Assembly: GCA_944324825.1 (NCBI GenBank)
Contig: CALUXU010000001.1
Span: 62,001 to 126,000 of the forward strand
Source of the DNA: Candidatus Gastranaerophilales bacterium
GTDB lineage: Bacteria > Cyanobacteriota > Vampirovibrionia > Gastranaerophilales > Gastranaerophilaceae
DNA length: 64,000 nucleotides
Reading direction: 5' to 3'
Positions 6,833 through 15,599 of the stretch are shown in pieces. Position 1 is the first letter of the stretch, and each line of letters begins with the position of its first letter. The translations under genes were made by a program, and so were the position numbers. The notes beneath the pieces were generated by a model. It was not told where the DNA came from, made no database searches, and worked only from the letters and a program-made list of their open reading frames with translations.

Positions 6833-8288
6833 CAGAAAAATGGAATACATAATTAAATCTGTACCGACAGATGATAAACAAATGTTGGAAGATTTGCTTA
6901 ATGAAATGTCAGATGAAGGTTGGGATTTATATACCATGCATGAGGTTGAAGCAGATGACGAGTATCAATATAACTGTATTTTTATGAGAGATAAAGAACA
7001 AACAGATGATACAGAAGAATTTGACAAGATCGTTCAGGTAAATAACTTTAAGTCACAAATGGAAAAAATGCTTTCAGCAAATCTTACACCTTATGAGTCT
7101 TGCAAAGAAATTACAGCAAAAATCAGAGATCAGAAGCAAAAAATTGCAAGAATAAAATCAAATCTTGAGCAAGAAGAACTTTCACAAAGAAGTGCTCTTA
7201 ATAACCAGATGTCACGTGAAATTGAAAAACTTGAACAATTAAAACAAAATCTTACAAGAGAATTATCTCCGGGAATTATGTACTCCAGAATTGGAGAAGA
7301 AAAATTTACGGTAAATCTGAGTGAAGAATTAATCGATTTTGTCAGCCCTGATTCCGAGGATGATTTGCTGTCAGAAACAGTTAAACTTCGCCAAAAATTA
7401 ACTGATGAACTTGGATACGTTCTTCCTCGTATGATATTTCAAGATGATGAAACACTTGAGCCGTACGAATTTTCTATTAATGTACACTCATTAAATGTCT
7501 ACAAAACTATTGCTGTTCCTGAGCATAAAGCATTCTTTAAAGACGAACTTCATCTTACAAGAAAACCTAAAGGAACAATAGTCTCAAAAGATATTATTAC
7601 AGAAAAAGAAATTTGGTGGGTTCCAAACGAAGAAAACGAAGATTTTTGGTCCGTAGGCTGGACTCCTATTGAATATATCTCAAGAGCAATTGAATTTATC
7701 GGAATAAAATATGTTTCTGAAATTCTTGATTATGGAGATATCAACAGATACATTTCTCTGGTGGAAAAACGAAATTCATTCTTAGTAAACAATATCATAC
7801 CTGATTTTCTAACATTATCAGAATTAAAATATATTATTATAAACCTTATTAGAGAACGTGTTTCTATCAAAGATATTGATTATATTTTTGAAAAAATAAA
7901 CGATTTTTCTGATGAACCGTCAAAAGATGGATTGTTAGATAAAATAAGACTTTCGCTTGCAAAATATATTTCCAAAAGCATCTCCGAAAGAGGAAATGAA
8001 GTTAAAGCGATTGAATTTTCTGCTGATACACTTGATACAATGTTTAAATTAACCGAATCAGAAGATGAAACAGTTATCAAAGTAGACGGAAAAATAGCAA
8101 ACAAACTTGCTAAAAGACTGAAAAAAATTGCAGAAGAAAATGAAATAGAAGATATATTGATGATAGTTCCAATGGAAATCAGACACATGACATTCTCTAT
8201 TTTCTCAGAATTTATAAACAATCTAACAGTTGTAGCGCACGAAGAAATTAATTGCGACTGCCCGATTAAAGTGGTTGATGTATTATAA
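6825..8288 (+). CDS. Soluble FlhA cytoplasmic-domain-like (FHIPEP) protein with N-terminal DUF4177-like module
   Basis: Residues about 1-60 resemble the short DUF4177 fold (EYIIKSVP...LLNEMSDEGWDLYTMHEV). Residues about 75-150 are a coiled coil. From about residue 155 to the end the protein matches the FlhA/FHIPEP cytoplasmic domain: LRQKLTDELGYVLPRMIFQD, the ring-building block around EYISRAIEFIG, the F-L-T-L-S-E-L-K-Y-I-I-I-N-L-I-R-E-R-V-S-I-K-D block, and an end V-V-A-H-E-E-I...I-K-V-V-D-V-L like FlhA's SYNEI...VVG. The eight-helix export-gate membrane domain is absent. FlhA-C docks substrate-chaperone complexes in flagellar/type III export, so a docking or regulatory role is possible. Start 6825 has AGGGA upstream. 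Last gene of the bamA cluster. Confidence 0.75.
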   Translation: MFNRKMEYIIKSVPTDDKQMLEDLLNEMSDEGWDLYTMHEVEADDEYQYNCIFMRDKEQTDDTEEFDKIVQVNNFKSQMEKMLSANLTPYESCKEITAKIRDQKQKIARIKSNLEQEELSQRSALNNQMSREIEKLEQLKQNLTRELSPGIMYSRIGEEKFTVNLSEELIDFVSPDSEDDLLSETVKLRQKLTDELGYVLPRMIFQDDETLEPYEFSINVHSLNVYKTIAVPEHKAFFKDELHLTRKPKGTIVSKDIITEKEIWWVPNEENEDFWSVGWTPIEYISRAIEFIGIKYVSEILDYGDINRYISLVEKRNSFLVNNIIPDFLTLSELKYIIINLIRERVSIKDIDYIFEKINDFSDEPSKDGLLDKIRLSLAKYISKSISERGNEVKAIEFSADTLDTMFKLTESEDETVIKVDGKIANKLAKRLKKIAEENEIEDILMIVPMEIRHMTFSIFSEFINNLTVVAHEEINCDCPIKVVDVL

Positions 8289-8290
8289 AA

Positions 8291-8887
8291 CTATTTTATA
8301 ATTTTATGATTTGGAGCAATATCTACAATATCATAAAATAATTCAAATACTTTTTTCAAACCATCACCCGTCAATGATTTATTTTGTTCAATAAAATTAC
8401 TCATTTGCGGATTGTTTTCTTGTGTAAAAATAAAAGTATCACCGTTTTTTAATAAAGCATCACGGCCTTTTCTGGCTTGATCGCGTTTCCCGCAAATCAT
8501 ACTGAAATCAACACCTTCTTTATCAAGGACATTTCCGATATCATTAAATAAATCAAAGCTTTTTGTATCGTTATTTTGACCGCCAATTATAAATGCGGTA
8601 ACATCGCCTTTTTCATCCTTCTCTCGTTTAACAAGGTTGGTAATCTTTTGCATTAAATCATGTGTTCTCGTTTCCGGTGCCAGATGAACCATTGTATCGT
8701 TAATATCCAATATTGAACATGTATTTGCATATTGGGAAAACATAGGTTTATCTGATATTACCTTGTTATGAAAACAATATTTAGGAAACGGACAAACTTC
8801 TTTTGCACGTAAATTCTGAATTGTTTTTTCAAATTGTTTCGGGGTTTGGTACTGAATCTTTGCTGCACCGGTAAAATTTATTGACAT
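8291..8887 (-). CDS. Hypothetical protein with N-terminal INFTG motif
   Basis: A 198-residue cytoplasmic-looking protein that I cannot place in a family. It starts M-S-I-N-F-T-G-A, one of the clearest copies of the N-terminal F-x-G tag in this window. The middle alternates predicted strands and helices (AFIIGGQN, FDLFNDIGNVLDKEGVDFSMICGKR), consistent with a Rossmann-like alpha/beta fold, but no catalytic motif is evident. Its stop is 2 nt from the stop of the convergent FlhA-C-like gene. A weaker copy of the AGCAA element lies at 8932-8936, 49 nt upstream of the ATG, and AAAGG serves as the ribosome binding site. Confidence 0.6.
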   Translation of the reverse strand: MSINFTGAAKIQYQTPKQFEKTIQNLRAKEVCPFPKYCFHNKVISDKPMFSQYANTCSILDINDTMVHLAPETRTHDLMQKITNLVKREKDEKGDVTAFIIGGQNNDTKSFDLFNDIGNVLDKEGVDFSMICGKRDQARKGRDALLKNGDTFIFTQENNPQMSNFIEQNKSLTGDGLKKVFELFYDIVDIAPNHKIIK

Positions 8888-9343
8888 AAAACACCTACCT
8901 TTTTTTAGAAAAAAGCACCTGAAAAAATAATTTGCTATTTTTATAATGCTTATTTACAAAATTATTTAAAGAAAAAAGAAAAAATTAATGAATTCTTTTT
9001 ACCTCCGGCAGGTCTACCAGACGTGTTTAACCAAATTAATGCGGGGGTTATGCACACCAACAAACAGTTTAATCACTAAAATCTACACCTCTCCCTACCC
9101 TCTCCTCAAGGAAAGGGTGGTCGGTTAGGCATACTTGCCCAACAAAATTCCAGTCGAAGACAAAAAGAAAAAATTATTTGATATACTTAGTGCGAAGTGT
9201 AAAGCTGCAGAAGCCTCATCCCAATCCCCTGCATAAAAAAAACGGCAAGAACTTGTTTAGAGTTCTGCCGTTTCATATCACAATCAACAGCTAAGTTTAG
9301 ATTTTTATACTTTTTATTTCTAACTTTCTCATATTCTTCTATC
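8888..9343. other. Non-coding gap with dispersed repeat fragments
   Basis: Holds no supportable gene. A block at 9001-9060 (CCTCCGGCAGGTCTACCAGAC, then AAATTAATGCGGGGGTTATGCACA) recurs in pieces at 15637-15692 and 15779-15810. A CTCTCCCTACCCTCTCC pyrimidine tract (9090-9107) and a degenerate GTTGGGCA palindrome (9124-9143) follow. The flagellin terminator closes the gap. A single perfect DnaA-box-like TTATGCACA is present but isolated. Confidence 0.55.
9234..9273 (-). terminator. Intrinsic terminator of the flagellin gene
   Basis: On the minus strand: AACGGCAGAACT/AGTTCTTGCCGTT stem of about 12 bp with one bulge, loop CTAAACA, then eight T. It lies 70 nt past the flagellin stop. Confidence 0.88.
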
Positions 9344-10387
9344 CTATAATAAGTTCAACGCAATTGACGGAGTTTGGTTAGCTGTAGTTAACAGCGTAGC
9401 AGATGCCTGTTGAAGTATCTGTGCTGAAACATAAGAAGAAGATTCTTCTGCTATGTCCGCATCTCTTACTGTAGATAGAGATGATGTTAAGTTATCTGAT
9501 TGAACTTGTAGTGCATCAGTTGCTGAGTCAATTCTGTTTTGAGTAGCACCTAATAATGTTGTTCTTTCATTGATATCTGCCAATGCATAGTCTAATGCTG
9601 CTAACATTTGATTTGAACCGAATGTACCAGTTAAATCAGTAGGAGTATCAGTACCGCCTGCCGGATTATTTGCATCAGGAACATCTACTGTACCATAAGC
9701 ATCAGCTTCAGTTGCTAAACCTGCACATAATTTTGCAAAATCAGTTTTCGTCGTGATATCAGTCATATCAACAGCTCTTAAGTCGGAATTCATTACTTGA
9801 CCTCTTACGGCAGTTGCATTTTCAGCAAAATTCAATAATGATGATGATAAGCAAGAACGGAATAAACTTGCATCCAGAGTAACAACTGAATCAATACTTG
9901 AATTAATACCTACTTGCAAGTCAAGACCATCCGTCGCAATTGCTAAATCATTACCTTGCGCATCTTCACCAGATAACAAATACATACCGTTATACTCGGT
10001 GTTTCTTGTTACACGGTCAATTTCATCTAATCTTTGCTCAATTTCTGATTGAATTGCCAATCTTGAGTCTGTTGCATAAGTACCGTTTGCTGCCTGTTCG
10101 GTCAAGTCTCTGATACGTTGCAAGTGATCTTGAATTACACCGTAGTTCCCTTCAATTGTATTAAGTAATGAACTACCTAACTCTGCATTTGATTCTGCTA
10201 CAGATACCGCGCTTAATTTTGTTTCCATCTTGGTTGCAACTGCTAAACCAGCTGCATCGTCAGATGCTGAATTAATTTTGTAACCTGTAGTCATCCTTTC
10301 AATCGACTTGTTTAAGGAATTGGTCGCATTATTCAATGCGTGTTGGGCCTGAAGTGCGCCCATGTTTGTGTTGATTGTGAGTGCCAT
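9344..10387 (-). CDS. fliC: Flagellin
   Basis: Structural subunit of the flagellar filament. Both conserved ends are present: the N-terminal D0/D1 helices (MALTINTNMGALQAQ, then R-M-T-T-G-Y-K-I-N-S-A-S-D-D-A-A-G-L) and the C-terminal D1/D0 (DADIAEESSSYVSAQILQQA, ending T-P-S-I-A-L-N-L-L). The central region (residues about 150-260) is short and variable, giving 347 residues. The last residues are S-I-A-L-N-L-L rather than the common Q-x-x-L-x-L-L/R ending. AAGGAG precedes the ATG with an 11-nt spacing. A leader of well over 100 nt lies upstream. It is alone, with no other flagellar structural gene nearby except the orphan FlhA-C-like gene at 6.8 kb. Confidence 0.95.
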   Translation of the reverse strand: MALTINTNMGALQAQHALNNATNSLNKSIERMTTGYKINSASDDAAGLAVATKMETKLSAVSVAESNAELGSSLLNTIEGNYGVIQDHLQRIRDLTEQAANGTYATDSRLAIQSEIEQRLDEIDRVTRNTEYNGMYLLSGEDAQGNDLAIATDGLDLQVGINSSIDSVVTLDASLFRSCLSSSLLNFAENATAVRGQVMNSDLRAVDMTDITTKTDFAKLCAGLATEADAYGTVDVPDANNPAGGTDTPTDLTGTFGSNQMLAALDYALADINERTTLLGATQNRIDSATDALQVQSDNLTSSLSTVRDADIAEESSSYVSAQILQQASATLLTTANQTPSIALNLL

Positions 10388-10807
10388 AACCTTTCAATCT
10401 CCTTTCGAAATTTATATTAACTTCCTGTTATGTTGTTTTTCCTTACTGTGTTCTTCCGCAAACTAACGCAACATAAACAGTTCGACCAATCTCGAAAGTT
10501 TTGAGCGATAAGCCAAATTATTGTATATTGTGATAGTTTGTTTTGGAGTAAATCAATTTACAAGGAGCTGTATATTGATTTGTGTAAAAAATGTAGATAG
10601 TTGTTATTTTGGGCACCATAAAGCCCGATGTAATAGTTGTTGTTTAATATAACCTTCGTACTTATTTCTTACATATTCATTCTTGCATATATAAATATTT
10701 TTGTAAATACTTTTGATATACTTTTGTTACATTTCTTAACATTTGTAACAATAGTAAATCATGAAAGCAACAAGAATATGCAGACCATTAAAGGGATTCA
10801 ACCTTAT
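10388..10807. other. Flagellin leader/promoter region and AT-rich gap
   Basis: On the minus strand this carries the flagellin 5' leader. I find no convincing sigma-28 promoter (TAAA-N15-GCCGATAA); a GCGATAAG lies near 10503-10510 but on the opposite strand. An AT-rich sigma-70-like site (TTTACT, then TATACAAT on the minus strand near 10520-10550) is weak. The 69-codon ORF on the plus strand at 10637 has no ribosome binding site and runs into the ricT 3' end, so I do not call it. Confidence 0.4.
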
Positions 10808-11740
10808 TTAAACATTACCGGTAGAACTGTTTCTGTCATCTTCTAATTGTTTCAATTGTTTCATATCAACTTTTTCGTCTTCCGCATAAGATTGAACCAG
10901 CGGAATATCAATATCAACATTTACATCCGCATCAACCATATCAATCTCATTTTGTTGATATTCGTGTGTTTTACCGTCTTCCAGTTTTACAGCAACAATT
11001 CCGTTTAGGAATTTAATATAACATACCTTACCGAGTCCATTCGGAGTCATAACGGAAGAACCAATCGGAGGCATACCTTTTGCAGCATCAATATAGTTTG
11101 AATACTCATAATTCAAACAACACAAAAGCCTGCCGCAGGTACCTGAAATCTTTGAAGGAGTAATAGGCATGCTCTGGTCACGGGCAAGTTTAACGTTTAT
11201 CGGCTCAAATTTTCGTTTAAAAGAGCAGCAGCAGAACGGTTTTCCACAAACTCCAACCCCCTCCATCAAAGAGGTTTCGTCCCTGACACCGATATGCCTT
11301 AAATCTATTCTTGTGCGTCTGAATACTTGAGTCAGTTCCTTCAATAATTCTCTAAAATCTACTCTTTCAGGTGCTGTATAATAAAAAGTTATTTTTCGTT
11401 TATCAAAAGTTATTCGGCATTGAACAAGGTTCATAACAAGTTTTTGTTTTTCAACCAATTCTTTACACTTAAAGAAAGAAGTAACCTCTTCTTTTTTTAT
11501 TTCTTCAAGAAGTTCCAAATCCTGCTTAGTCATTACACGCAAAAAAGTGAACGGCTCCGGTTTTGCTTCCGCCTTATCCCATAATTTTGAGATTTCAGGA
11601 TTTACAATATGAACCTTTAGAGCTTCTTCACCTTTTTCAGTTCTCACAAGAATATACTGTCCGTCAGCAAGAACCGTATTTTCCGGCACATCAACCGGAA
11701 CAAACATATTTTTTATGTAATTAACAGCATATCTAATCAT
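10808..11740 (-). CDS. ricT: PSP1-domain protein, RicT/YaaT-like
   Basis: In Bacillus, RicT (YaaT) with RicA and RicF forms an iron-sulfur complex that stimulates RNase Y processing of mRNAs; in cyanobacterial-type lineages the role is less studied. The 310-residue protein has the PSP1 C-terminal domain (K-R-K-I-T-F-Y-Y-T-A-P-E-R-V-D-F-R-E-L, then I-G-V-R-D-E) and the cysteine clusters C-G-K-P-F-C-C-C and C-G-R-L-L-C-C-L-N-Y-E, which supply metal ligands. The start overlaps the 3' end of gpsA by 8 nt, showing coupled expression. The acidic tail (residues about 275-310) is variable. No RicA or RicF gene is seen in this window. Confidence 0.85.
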   Translation of the reverse strand: MIRYAVNYIKNMFVPVDVPENTVLADGQYILVRTEKGEEALKVHIVNPEISKLWDKAEAKPEPFTFLRVMTKQDLELLEEIKKEEVTSFFKCKELVEKQKLVMNLVQCRITFDKRKITFYYTAPERVDFRELLKELTQVFRRTRIDLRHIGVRDETSLMEGVGVCGKPFCCCSFKRKFEPINVKLARDQSMPITPSKISGTCGRLLCCLNYEYSNYIDAAKGMPPIGSSVMTPNGLGKVCYIKFLNGIVAVKLEDGKTHEYQQNEIDMVDADVNVDIDIPLVQSYAEDEKVDMKQLKQLEDDRNSSTGNV

Positions 11741-12734
11741 AGTTTTCTTCTTCTTTTAACTTTCTGTTCATTAATTTATTCAAAACTTCCTGTGGTGTAA
11801 TATCCGTATATACCGCATCATAGATAGCACGTGAAACAGGTACGTCCACGTTCAATTTTTCTGCTAAATCACATACTGCTTTTGAAGTTTTAACACCCTC
11901 AGCAACAGAGCCCAGAGCCTGTAGAATATCATCAATTTTTTTACCCTGACCAAGCATTGACCCGACAGTATAATTTCTGGACATCGGGCTTGAACAGGTT
12001 GCGATTAAATCACCCATGCCGGAAAGCCCGTATAAAGTAGAAGGACTTGCTCCAAGTTTAACACTTAATCTTACTATTTCTGCCATACCGCGGGTTAATA
12101 AAGAGCCCATACAATTATCGCCTAAATTCATAGCATGAGCAAAGCCTGATGCTATTGCAATAACATTTTTTAAGCTGCCGCCAAGTTCAACTCCGATAAC
12201 ATCTTTATTAGAGTATAATCTGAACCTGCCGGGAACATTACAATGCTCCTGAACAAATTTGGCAACTTCTATATCATCAGATGCAACGGATGCAGCGGTC
12301 GGTTTACCCTGCAAAACTTCTTTTGCCAAAGTAGGACCTGATAATATAGCCAGTTTTTGTTCCGGTAAAACATCTTTTATAACTTCTGACATTCGCATCA
12401 ATGTATTTAACTCAATCCCCTTTGACGCATTAACAAGTATTTGAGAAGGTTTTATTCCGGACTTTTTCAGGTTTTCGCAGACATCTCTCATGCCGGAAGT
12501 TGCAACAACGGACAAAATAATATCCGCATCCTCTATAGCTGAAGGTAAGTCAGAAGTAACTTCGACACGTTCCTGAAGCTGAACTTCAAGAGGTTTTGAT
12601 GCATGTTTGTTCTTGATTAAATCTTCATACAAATCACAATGACGCCCCCAGACGGTAACCTTATCAAAATTATCTGTTAATAACCAGGCTAACGTTAACC
12701 CCCAGCATCCTGCTCCCAAAACCGTTAATTTCAT
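11733..12734 (-). CDS. gpsA: NAD(P)H-dependent glycerol-3-phosphate dehydrogenase
   Basis: Reduces dihydroxyacetone phosphate to sn-glycerol 3-phosphate for phospholipid synthesis. The 333-residue length is standard. The N-terminal Rossmann motif G-A-G-C-W-G is at residues 7-12; the family has G-x-G-x-W-G. The active-site Lys region is G-G-S-L-K-N-V-I-A-I-A-S-G near residue 190, and the C-terminal helical domain has G-L-S-G-M-G-D-L and the R-N-Y-T-V-G block. It lies between murQ (13 nt upstream) and ricT (8-nt overlap) in a minus-strand operon. Its product feeds PlsX/Y-type acyl transfer, and plsX is encoded at 48.6 kb. Confidence 0.94.
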   Translation of the reverse strand: MKLTVLGAGCWGLTLAWLLTDNFDKVTVWGRHCDLYEDLIKNKHASKPLEVQLQERVEVTSDLPSAIEDADIILSVVATSGMRDVCENLKKSGIKPSQILVNASKGIELNTLMRMSEVIKDVLPEQKLAILSGPTLAKEVLQGKPTAASVASDDIEVAKFVQEHCNVPGRFRLYSNKDVIGVELGGSLKNVIAIASGFAHAMNLGDNCMGSLLTRGMAEIVRLSVKLGASPSTLYGLSGMGDLIATCSSPMSRNYTVGSMLGQGKKIDDILQALGSVAEGVKTSKAVCDLAEKLNVDVPVSRAIYDAVYTDITPQEVLNKLMNRKLKEEENYD

Positions 12735-12747
12735 CTATAACCCTCTC

Positions 12748-13629
12748 TTATTGTTTAATAACTTTTCTTAGAACTCCGCATTTGGAATCCAATTTCTTTT
12801 CCGCATCCTCAGGTGTTATATTTAACATCAAAGATACTATTGCTGTTTTTATTTTCCAGTTGCAATTAATTAATTTTTCATATGCAACCGCAAAAGAAAC
12901 ATCTGCAATTTGAGATACTATTCTTATTGCACGATCTTTTAGTTTCTCATTGGTCGCTTTTAAATCAATCATAAAGTTTTCATAGGTTTTGCCTATTTTT
13001 ATCATAGCACCTGTTGTGAGCATATTCAAAACCATTTTTTGAGCAGTTCCCGCCTTTAAACGGCTTGAACCGGCTATAACCTCAGGTCCTACTTCTACGC
13101 ATATCAAAGTGCCGACTTCATCAGCAATTTTAGCCTTTGAATTACAGGTAATACCTATTGTCTTACACCCAACCTCTTCCGCATAAGATAGAACGCCCAA
13201 AAGATATTTTGGATTACCGCTTGCAGAAATCACGGTACATACATCATCTTTATTTAAGATTTTGGCATCGTTATAACCTGCATCAAAATCATCTTCCGCA
13301 CCTTCGATTGCAAATCGCATAGCTGTATCACCACCGGCAATTATACCTTGTACCATAGAAGAATCCACACTAAATGTCGGCGGACATTCCGATGCATCAA
13401 GTATCCCGAGCCGACCTGAGGTGCCTGCTCCAAAATAGACCAACTTTCCGCCTTTTAAAAACTGTTTTGCAATTATATCAACCGCACGCGCGATATTCTC
13501 CAGTTCATATTCAACAGCGAGTGCAACTACTTTATCCTCATTATTAATTTTTCGAACAATATCAATAGTTGGAAGTAAGTCTATGTCTTTAGTATTCTCG
13601 TTACGATACTCAGTAATTATTTCGCTCAT
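12748..13629 (-). CDS. murQ: N-acetylmuramic acid 6-phosphate etherase
   Basis: Cleaves the lactyl ether of MurNAc-6-phosphate, giving GlcNAc-6-phosphate and D-lactate in cell-wall recycling. The 293-residue protein is a SIS-domain enzyme with the family signature G-A-G-T-S-G-R-L-G-I-L-D-A-S-E-C-P-P-T-F near residues 67-86, including the catalytic Glu, and a second SIS block V-I-S-A-S-G-N-P-K-Y-L-L. The C-terminal helical part (LMLNITPEDAEKKLDSKCGVLRKVI) is as expected. It starts 7 nt after ribH and is followed by gpsA. The kinase (AnmK or MurK) or PTS partner is not in this window. Confidence 0.93.
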   Translation of the reverse strand: MSEIITEYRNENTKDIDLLPTIDIVRKINNEDKVVALAVEYELENIARAVDIIAKQFLKGGKLVYFGAGTSGRLGILDASECPPTFSVDSSMVQGIIAGGDTAMRFAIEGAEDDFDAGYNDAKILNKDDVCTVISASGNPKYLLGVLSYAEEVGCKTIGITCNSKAKIADEVGTLICVEVGPEVIAGSSRLKAGTAQKMVLNMLTTGAMIKIGKTYENFMIDLKATNEKLKDRAIRIVSQIADVSFAVAYEKLINCNWKIKTAIVSLMLNITPEDAEKKLDSKCGVLRKVIKQ

Positions 13630-13636
13630 CAGATAC

Positions 13637-14098
13637 CTATATTTGTTTTAAAAGATTTGTCATTTCAATAGCTGATTTAGCGGCATCAGAACCTTTGTTG
13701 CCTGATTTTGTACCGGCTCTTTCAATAGCCTGCTCAATATTATCTGTTGTAAGAACACCGAATATTACAGGAACCCCTGTTTCAAGCCCAACAGCTGCAA
13801 CACCTTTTGATACTTCGGCACAAACATAATCATAATGAGATGTTGACCCCTTTATAACTGCACCGAGAGTTATAATCGCATTATATTTAGCGGAAGCAGC
13901 GCATTTTTTTGCGACAATAGGTATTTCAAATGCACCAGGAACCCATACAACATCTATATTAGATTCATCCACTCCATGTCTGCGCAATTCGTCAATTGCA
14001 CCTGATAAGAGTTTTGAACCGATAAATTCATTAAATCTTGAAATTATTATACAAAACTTCTCACCGTTTGTTGTTAAAGCACCTTCGATAGTTTTCAT
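13637..14098 (-). CDS. ribH: 6,7-dimethyl-8-ribityllumazine synthase
   Basis: Condenses 5-amino-6-ribitylaminouracil with dihydroxybutanone phosphate in riboflavin synthesis. The 153-residue subunit has the substrate loop [13 protein letters not shown], and the [14 protein letters not shown] segment with the catalytic His. Full length. It is the first gene of the ribH-murQ-gpsA-ricT set, 59 nt downstream of dnaA on the same strand. No other rib genes and no FMN riboswitch are seen in the short upstream gap. Confidence 0.95.
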   Translation of the reverse strand: MKTIEGALTTNGEKFCIIISRFNEFIGSKLLSGAIDELRRHGVDESNIDVVWVPGAFEIPIVAKKCAASAKYNAIITLGAVIKGSTSHYDYVCAEVSKGVAAVGLETGVPVIFGVLTTDNIEQAIERAGTKSGNKGSDAAKSAIEMTNLLKQI

Positions 14099-14157
14099 AA
14101 TTTTACCTCTCCGTTGGGTTTATTTTATACTATATACGCTTATTTTACAAGTAAAAA

Positions 14158-15552
14158 TTAAGCATTTGATTTAATCGCCTGTTTTAATTCTCTTATTGTC
14201 TGTTTTAATTTTGTGTCAGTCTTCAAATCATCTTTTACTTTTTGATATGAATAAAGTATTGTCGGGTGTTTTTTATCAAAAAATTCCGCAATATCTTCAT
14301 AACTTGCTCTTGTAATCTCTCTTGAAAGATACACCGCCACACGTCTTGCCTCGGATATCTTCTGGGCTCTTGCAGGACTTTTTAAACCATCTATTGTTAC
14401 ATCATAGTATTCGGCAGCAGCCTTTGCTATATCTTCTATTGAAACTTTTTTTATATTCATATCACTTTGAAGAACTTTTTTGGCAAAACTCAAATTAATT
14501 TCCGCATTTTCTATATCCGCAAATGCTGTTACTTTATTAAAAGCTCCTTCAAGCTCTCTCACGTTACTTTCAAAATTCTTAGCAATATAATCATAAACCT
14601 CAAAAGGAACTGTCATTCCCATTTGCTCTGCAAGATTTGTTAATATCGCAACCCTTGTTTCATAATCAGGAGGCGTAATATCAACAACGATTCCCATTTC
14701 AAATCTCGTTCTTAACCTGTCCGGCAGTGTCGGAATATCTTTAGGCGGTTTATCCGAGGTTATTACTATTTGTTTATTGCGATTGTATAAAGTATCAAAG
14801 GTATGGAATATTTCTTCCATAGTCCTGCTCTTTGATTCAACAAACTGGATATCATCAATCAGTAATATATCGACATTTCTGTATTTTTGGCGGAACTTGG
14901 CCATTCTGTCGTTTGTATCTCCGCCTTTTCTTAAGTTGTCGACCAATTCATTTACATAGTCTTCAGTTTTTATATATCGAACTTTGAGCTTAGGGTTATT
15001 AAACAAGGTATAATGCCCGATAGCCTGCATCAAGTGAGTTTTTCCGAGCCCCGAACCGCCATATATAAATAACGGATTATATTTCTCGGCTGGATGCTGC
15101 GCAACATTAAATGCAACGGCATGAGCAAGTTTGCTATTGTCACCGACGACAAAATTCTCAAATTTATATTTTAAATTCAAGTTAGATTGTGACTGCATTT
15201 TTGCCATACCGTCAAACGCAGTTTCTTTTATTGCCTTTTCCTCGGCCTTCTTTTGTGCCTTTAATTCTTTTTCTTTTTGTTTTTTTAACTCTTTGGATAA
15301 ATTTTCATCAAATATAATATCAAACTTTTTTATCGGATAGCCTAAAGAATGAAATACCTCCAATATCTGCTGATAATGGTTTTTTCTAATAATTTGTATA
15401 GCAAAAGACTGTCCCGTCAAAACAGAAAAAATCTCATTCTCATACCCGACAGCCTCCAAGGGAATTATCCACGGATGTGACGTTGCCGGAACAGTTTTTA
15501 TTATCTCTTCTTTTACCCTGTTCCAAATATTTTTGACTTCAATAATATCCAT
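14158..15552 (-). CDS. dnaA: Chromosomal replication initiator DnaA
   Basis: AAA+ initiator that opens oriC. The 464-residue protein has domain I (to about residue 85), a Lys/Glu-rich linker (residues about 85-118), the AAA+ domain with Walker A G-G-S-G-L-G-K-T-H and Walker B L-L-I-D-D-I-Q-F, and the C-terminal helix-turn-helix. The DNA-binding signature is divergent: after S-R-E-I-T-R-A-S-Y-E-D-I-A-E it reads F-F-D-K-K-H-P-T-I-L-Y-S, where most bacteria have F-G-G-R-D-H-T-T-V. The base-contacting H and second T are kept, D is K. No dnaN or gyrB follows, and no DnaA-box cluster is seen beside the gene. Confidence 0.95.
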   Translation of the reverse strand: MDIIEVKNIWNRVKEEIIKTVPATSHPWIIPLEAVGYENEIFSVLTGQSFAIQIIRKNHYQQILEVFHSLGYPIKKFDIIFDENLSKELKKQKEKELKAQKKAEEKAIKETAFDGMAKMQSQSNLNLKYKFENFVVGDNSKLAHAVAFNVAQHPAEKYNPLFIYGGSGLGKTHLMQAIGHYTLFNNPKLKVRYIKTEDYVNELVDNLRKGGDTNDRMAKFRQKYRNVDILLIDDIQFVESKSRTMEEIFHTFDTLYNRNKQIVITSDKPPKDIPTLPDRLRTRFEMGIVVDITPPDYETRVAILTNLAEQMGMTVPFEVYDYIAKNFESNVRELEGAFNKVTAFADIENAEINLSFAKKVLQSDMNIKKVSIEDIAKAAAEYYDVTIDGLKSPARAQKISEARRVAVYLSREITRASYEDIAEFFDKKHPTILYSYQKVKDDLKTDTKLKQTIRELKQAIKSNA

Positions 15553-15573
15553 AAGTGAATTGTAACATAAAAT

Positions 15574-15599
15574 CCAAGGCTTATTAATATAAACCTTGG
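15574..15599. repeat. 26-bp direct repeat/hairpin core, copy 1
   Basis: CCAAGG, 14-nt loop, CCTTGG, with outer pairs AAT/ATT. The same 26 bases recur at 16587-16612, where the outer stem is TTACAAAG/CTTTGTAA instead. It lies 22 nt upstream of the dnaA start codon. Confidence 0.9.

Noticed and set aside
8990-9060. oriC candidate from a perfect TTATGCACA DnaA-box match
   Set aside because: Only one box; the related site at 15667 has a mismatch and both lie in a dispersed repeat, not in a box cluster.
10480-10530. Sigma-28 flagellin promoter
   Set aside because: GCGATAAG is on the wrong strand for the gene and no TAAA box lies 15 nt from it.
10561-10660. 25-codon Cys-containing ORF after AAGGAG with a TTG start
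   Set aside because: Non-ATG start, odd composition and position in the flagellin leader; no second line of evidence.
10637-10846. 69-codon ORF between flagellin and ricT
   Set aside because: No ribosome binding site, AT-driven composition, runs into the ricT 3' end.
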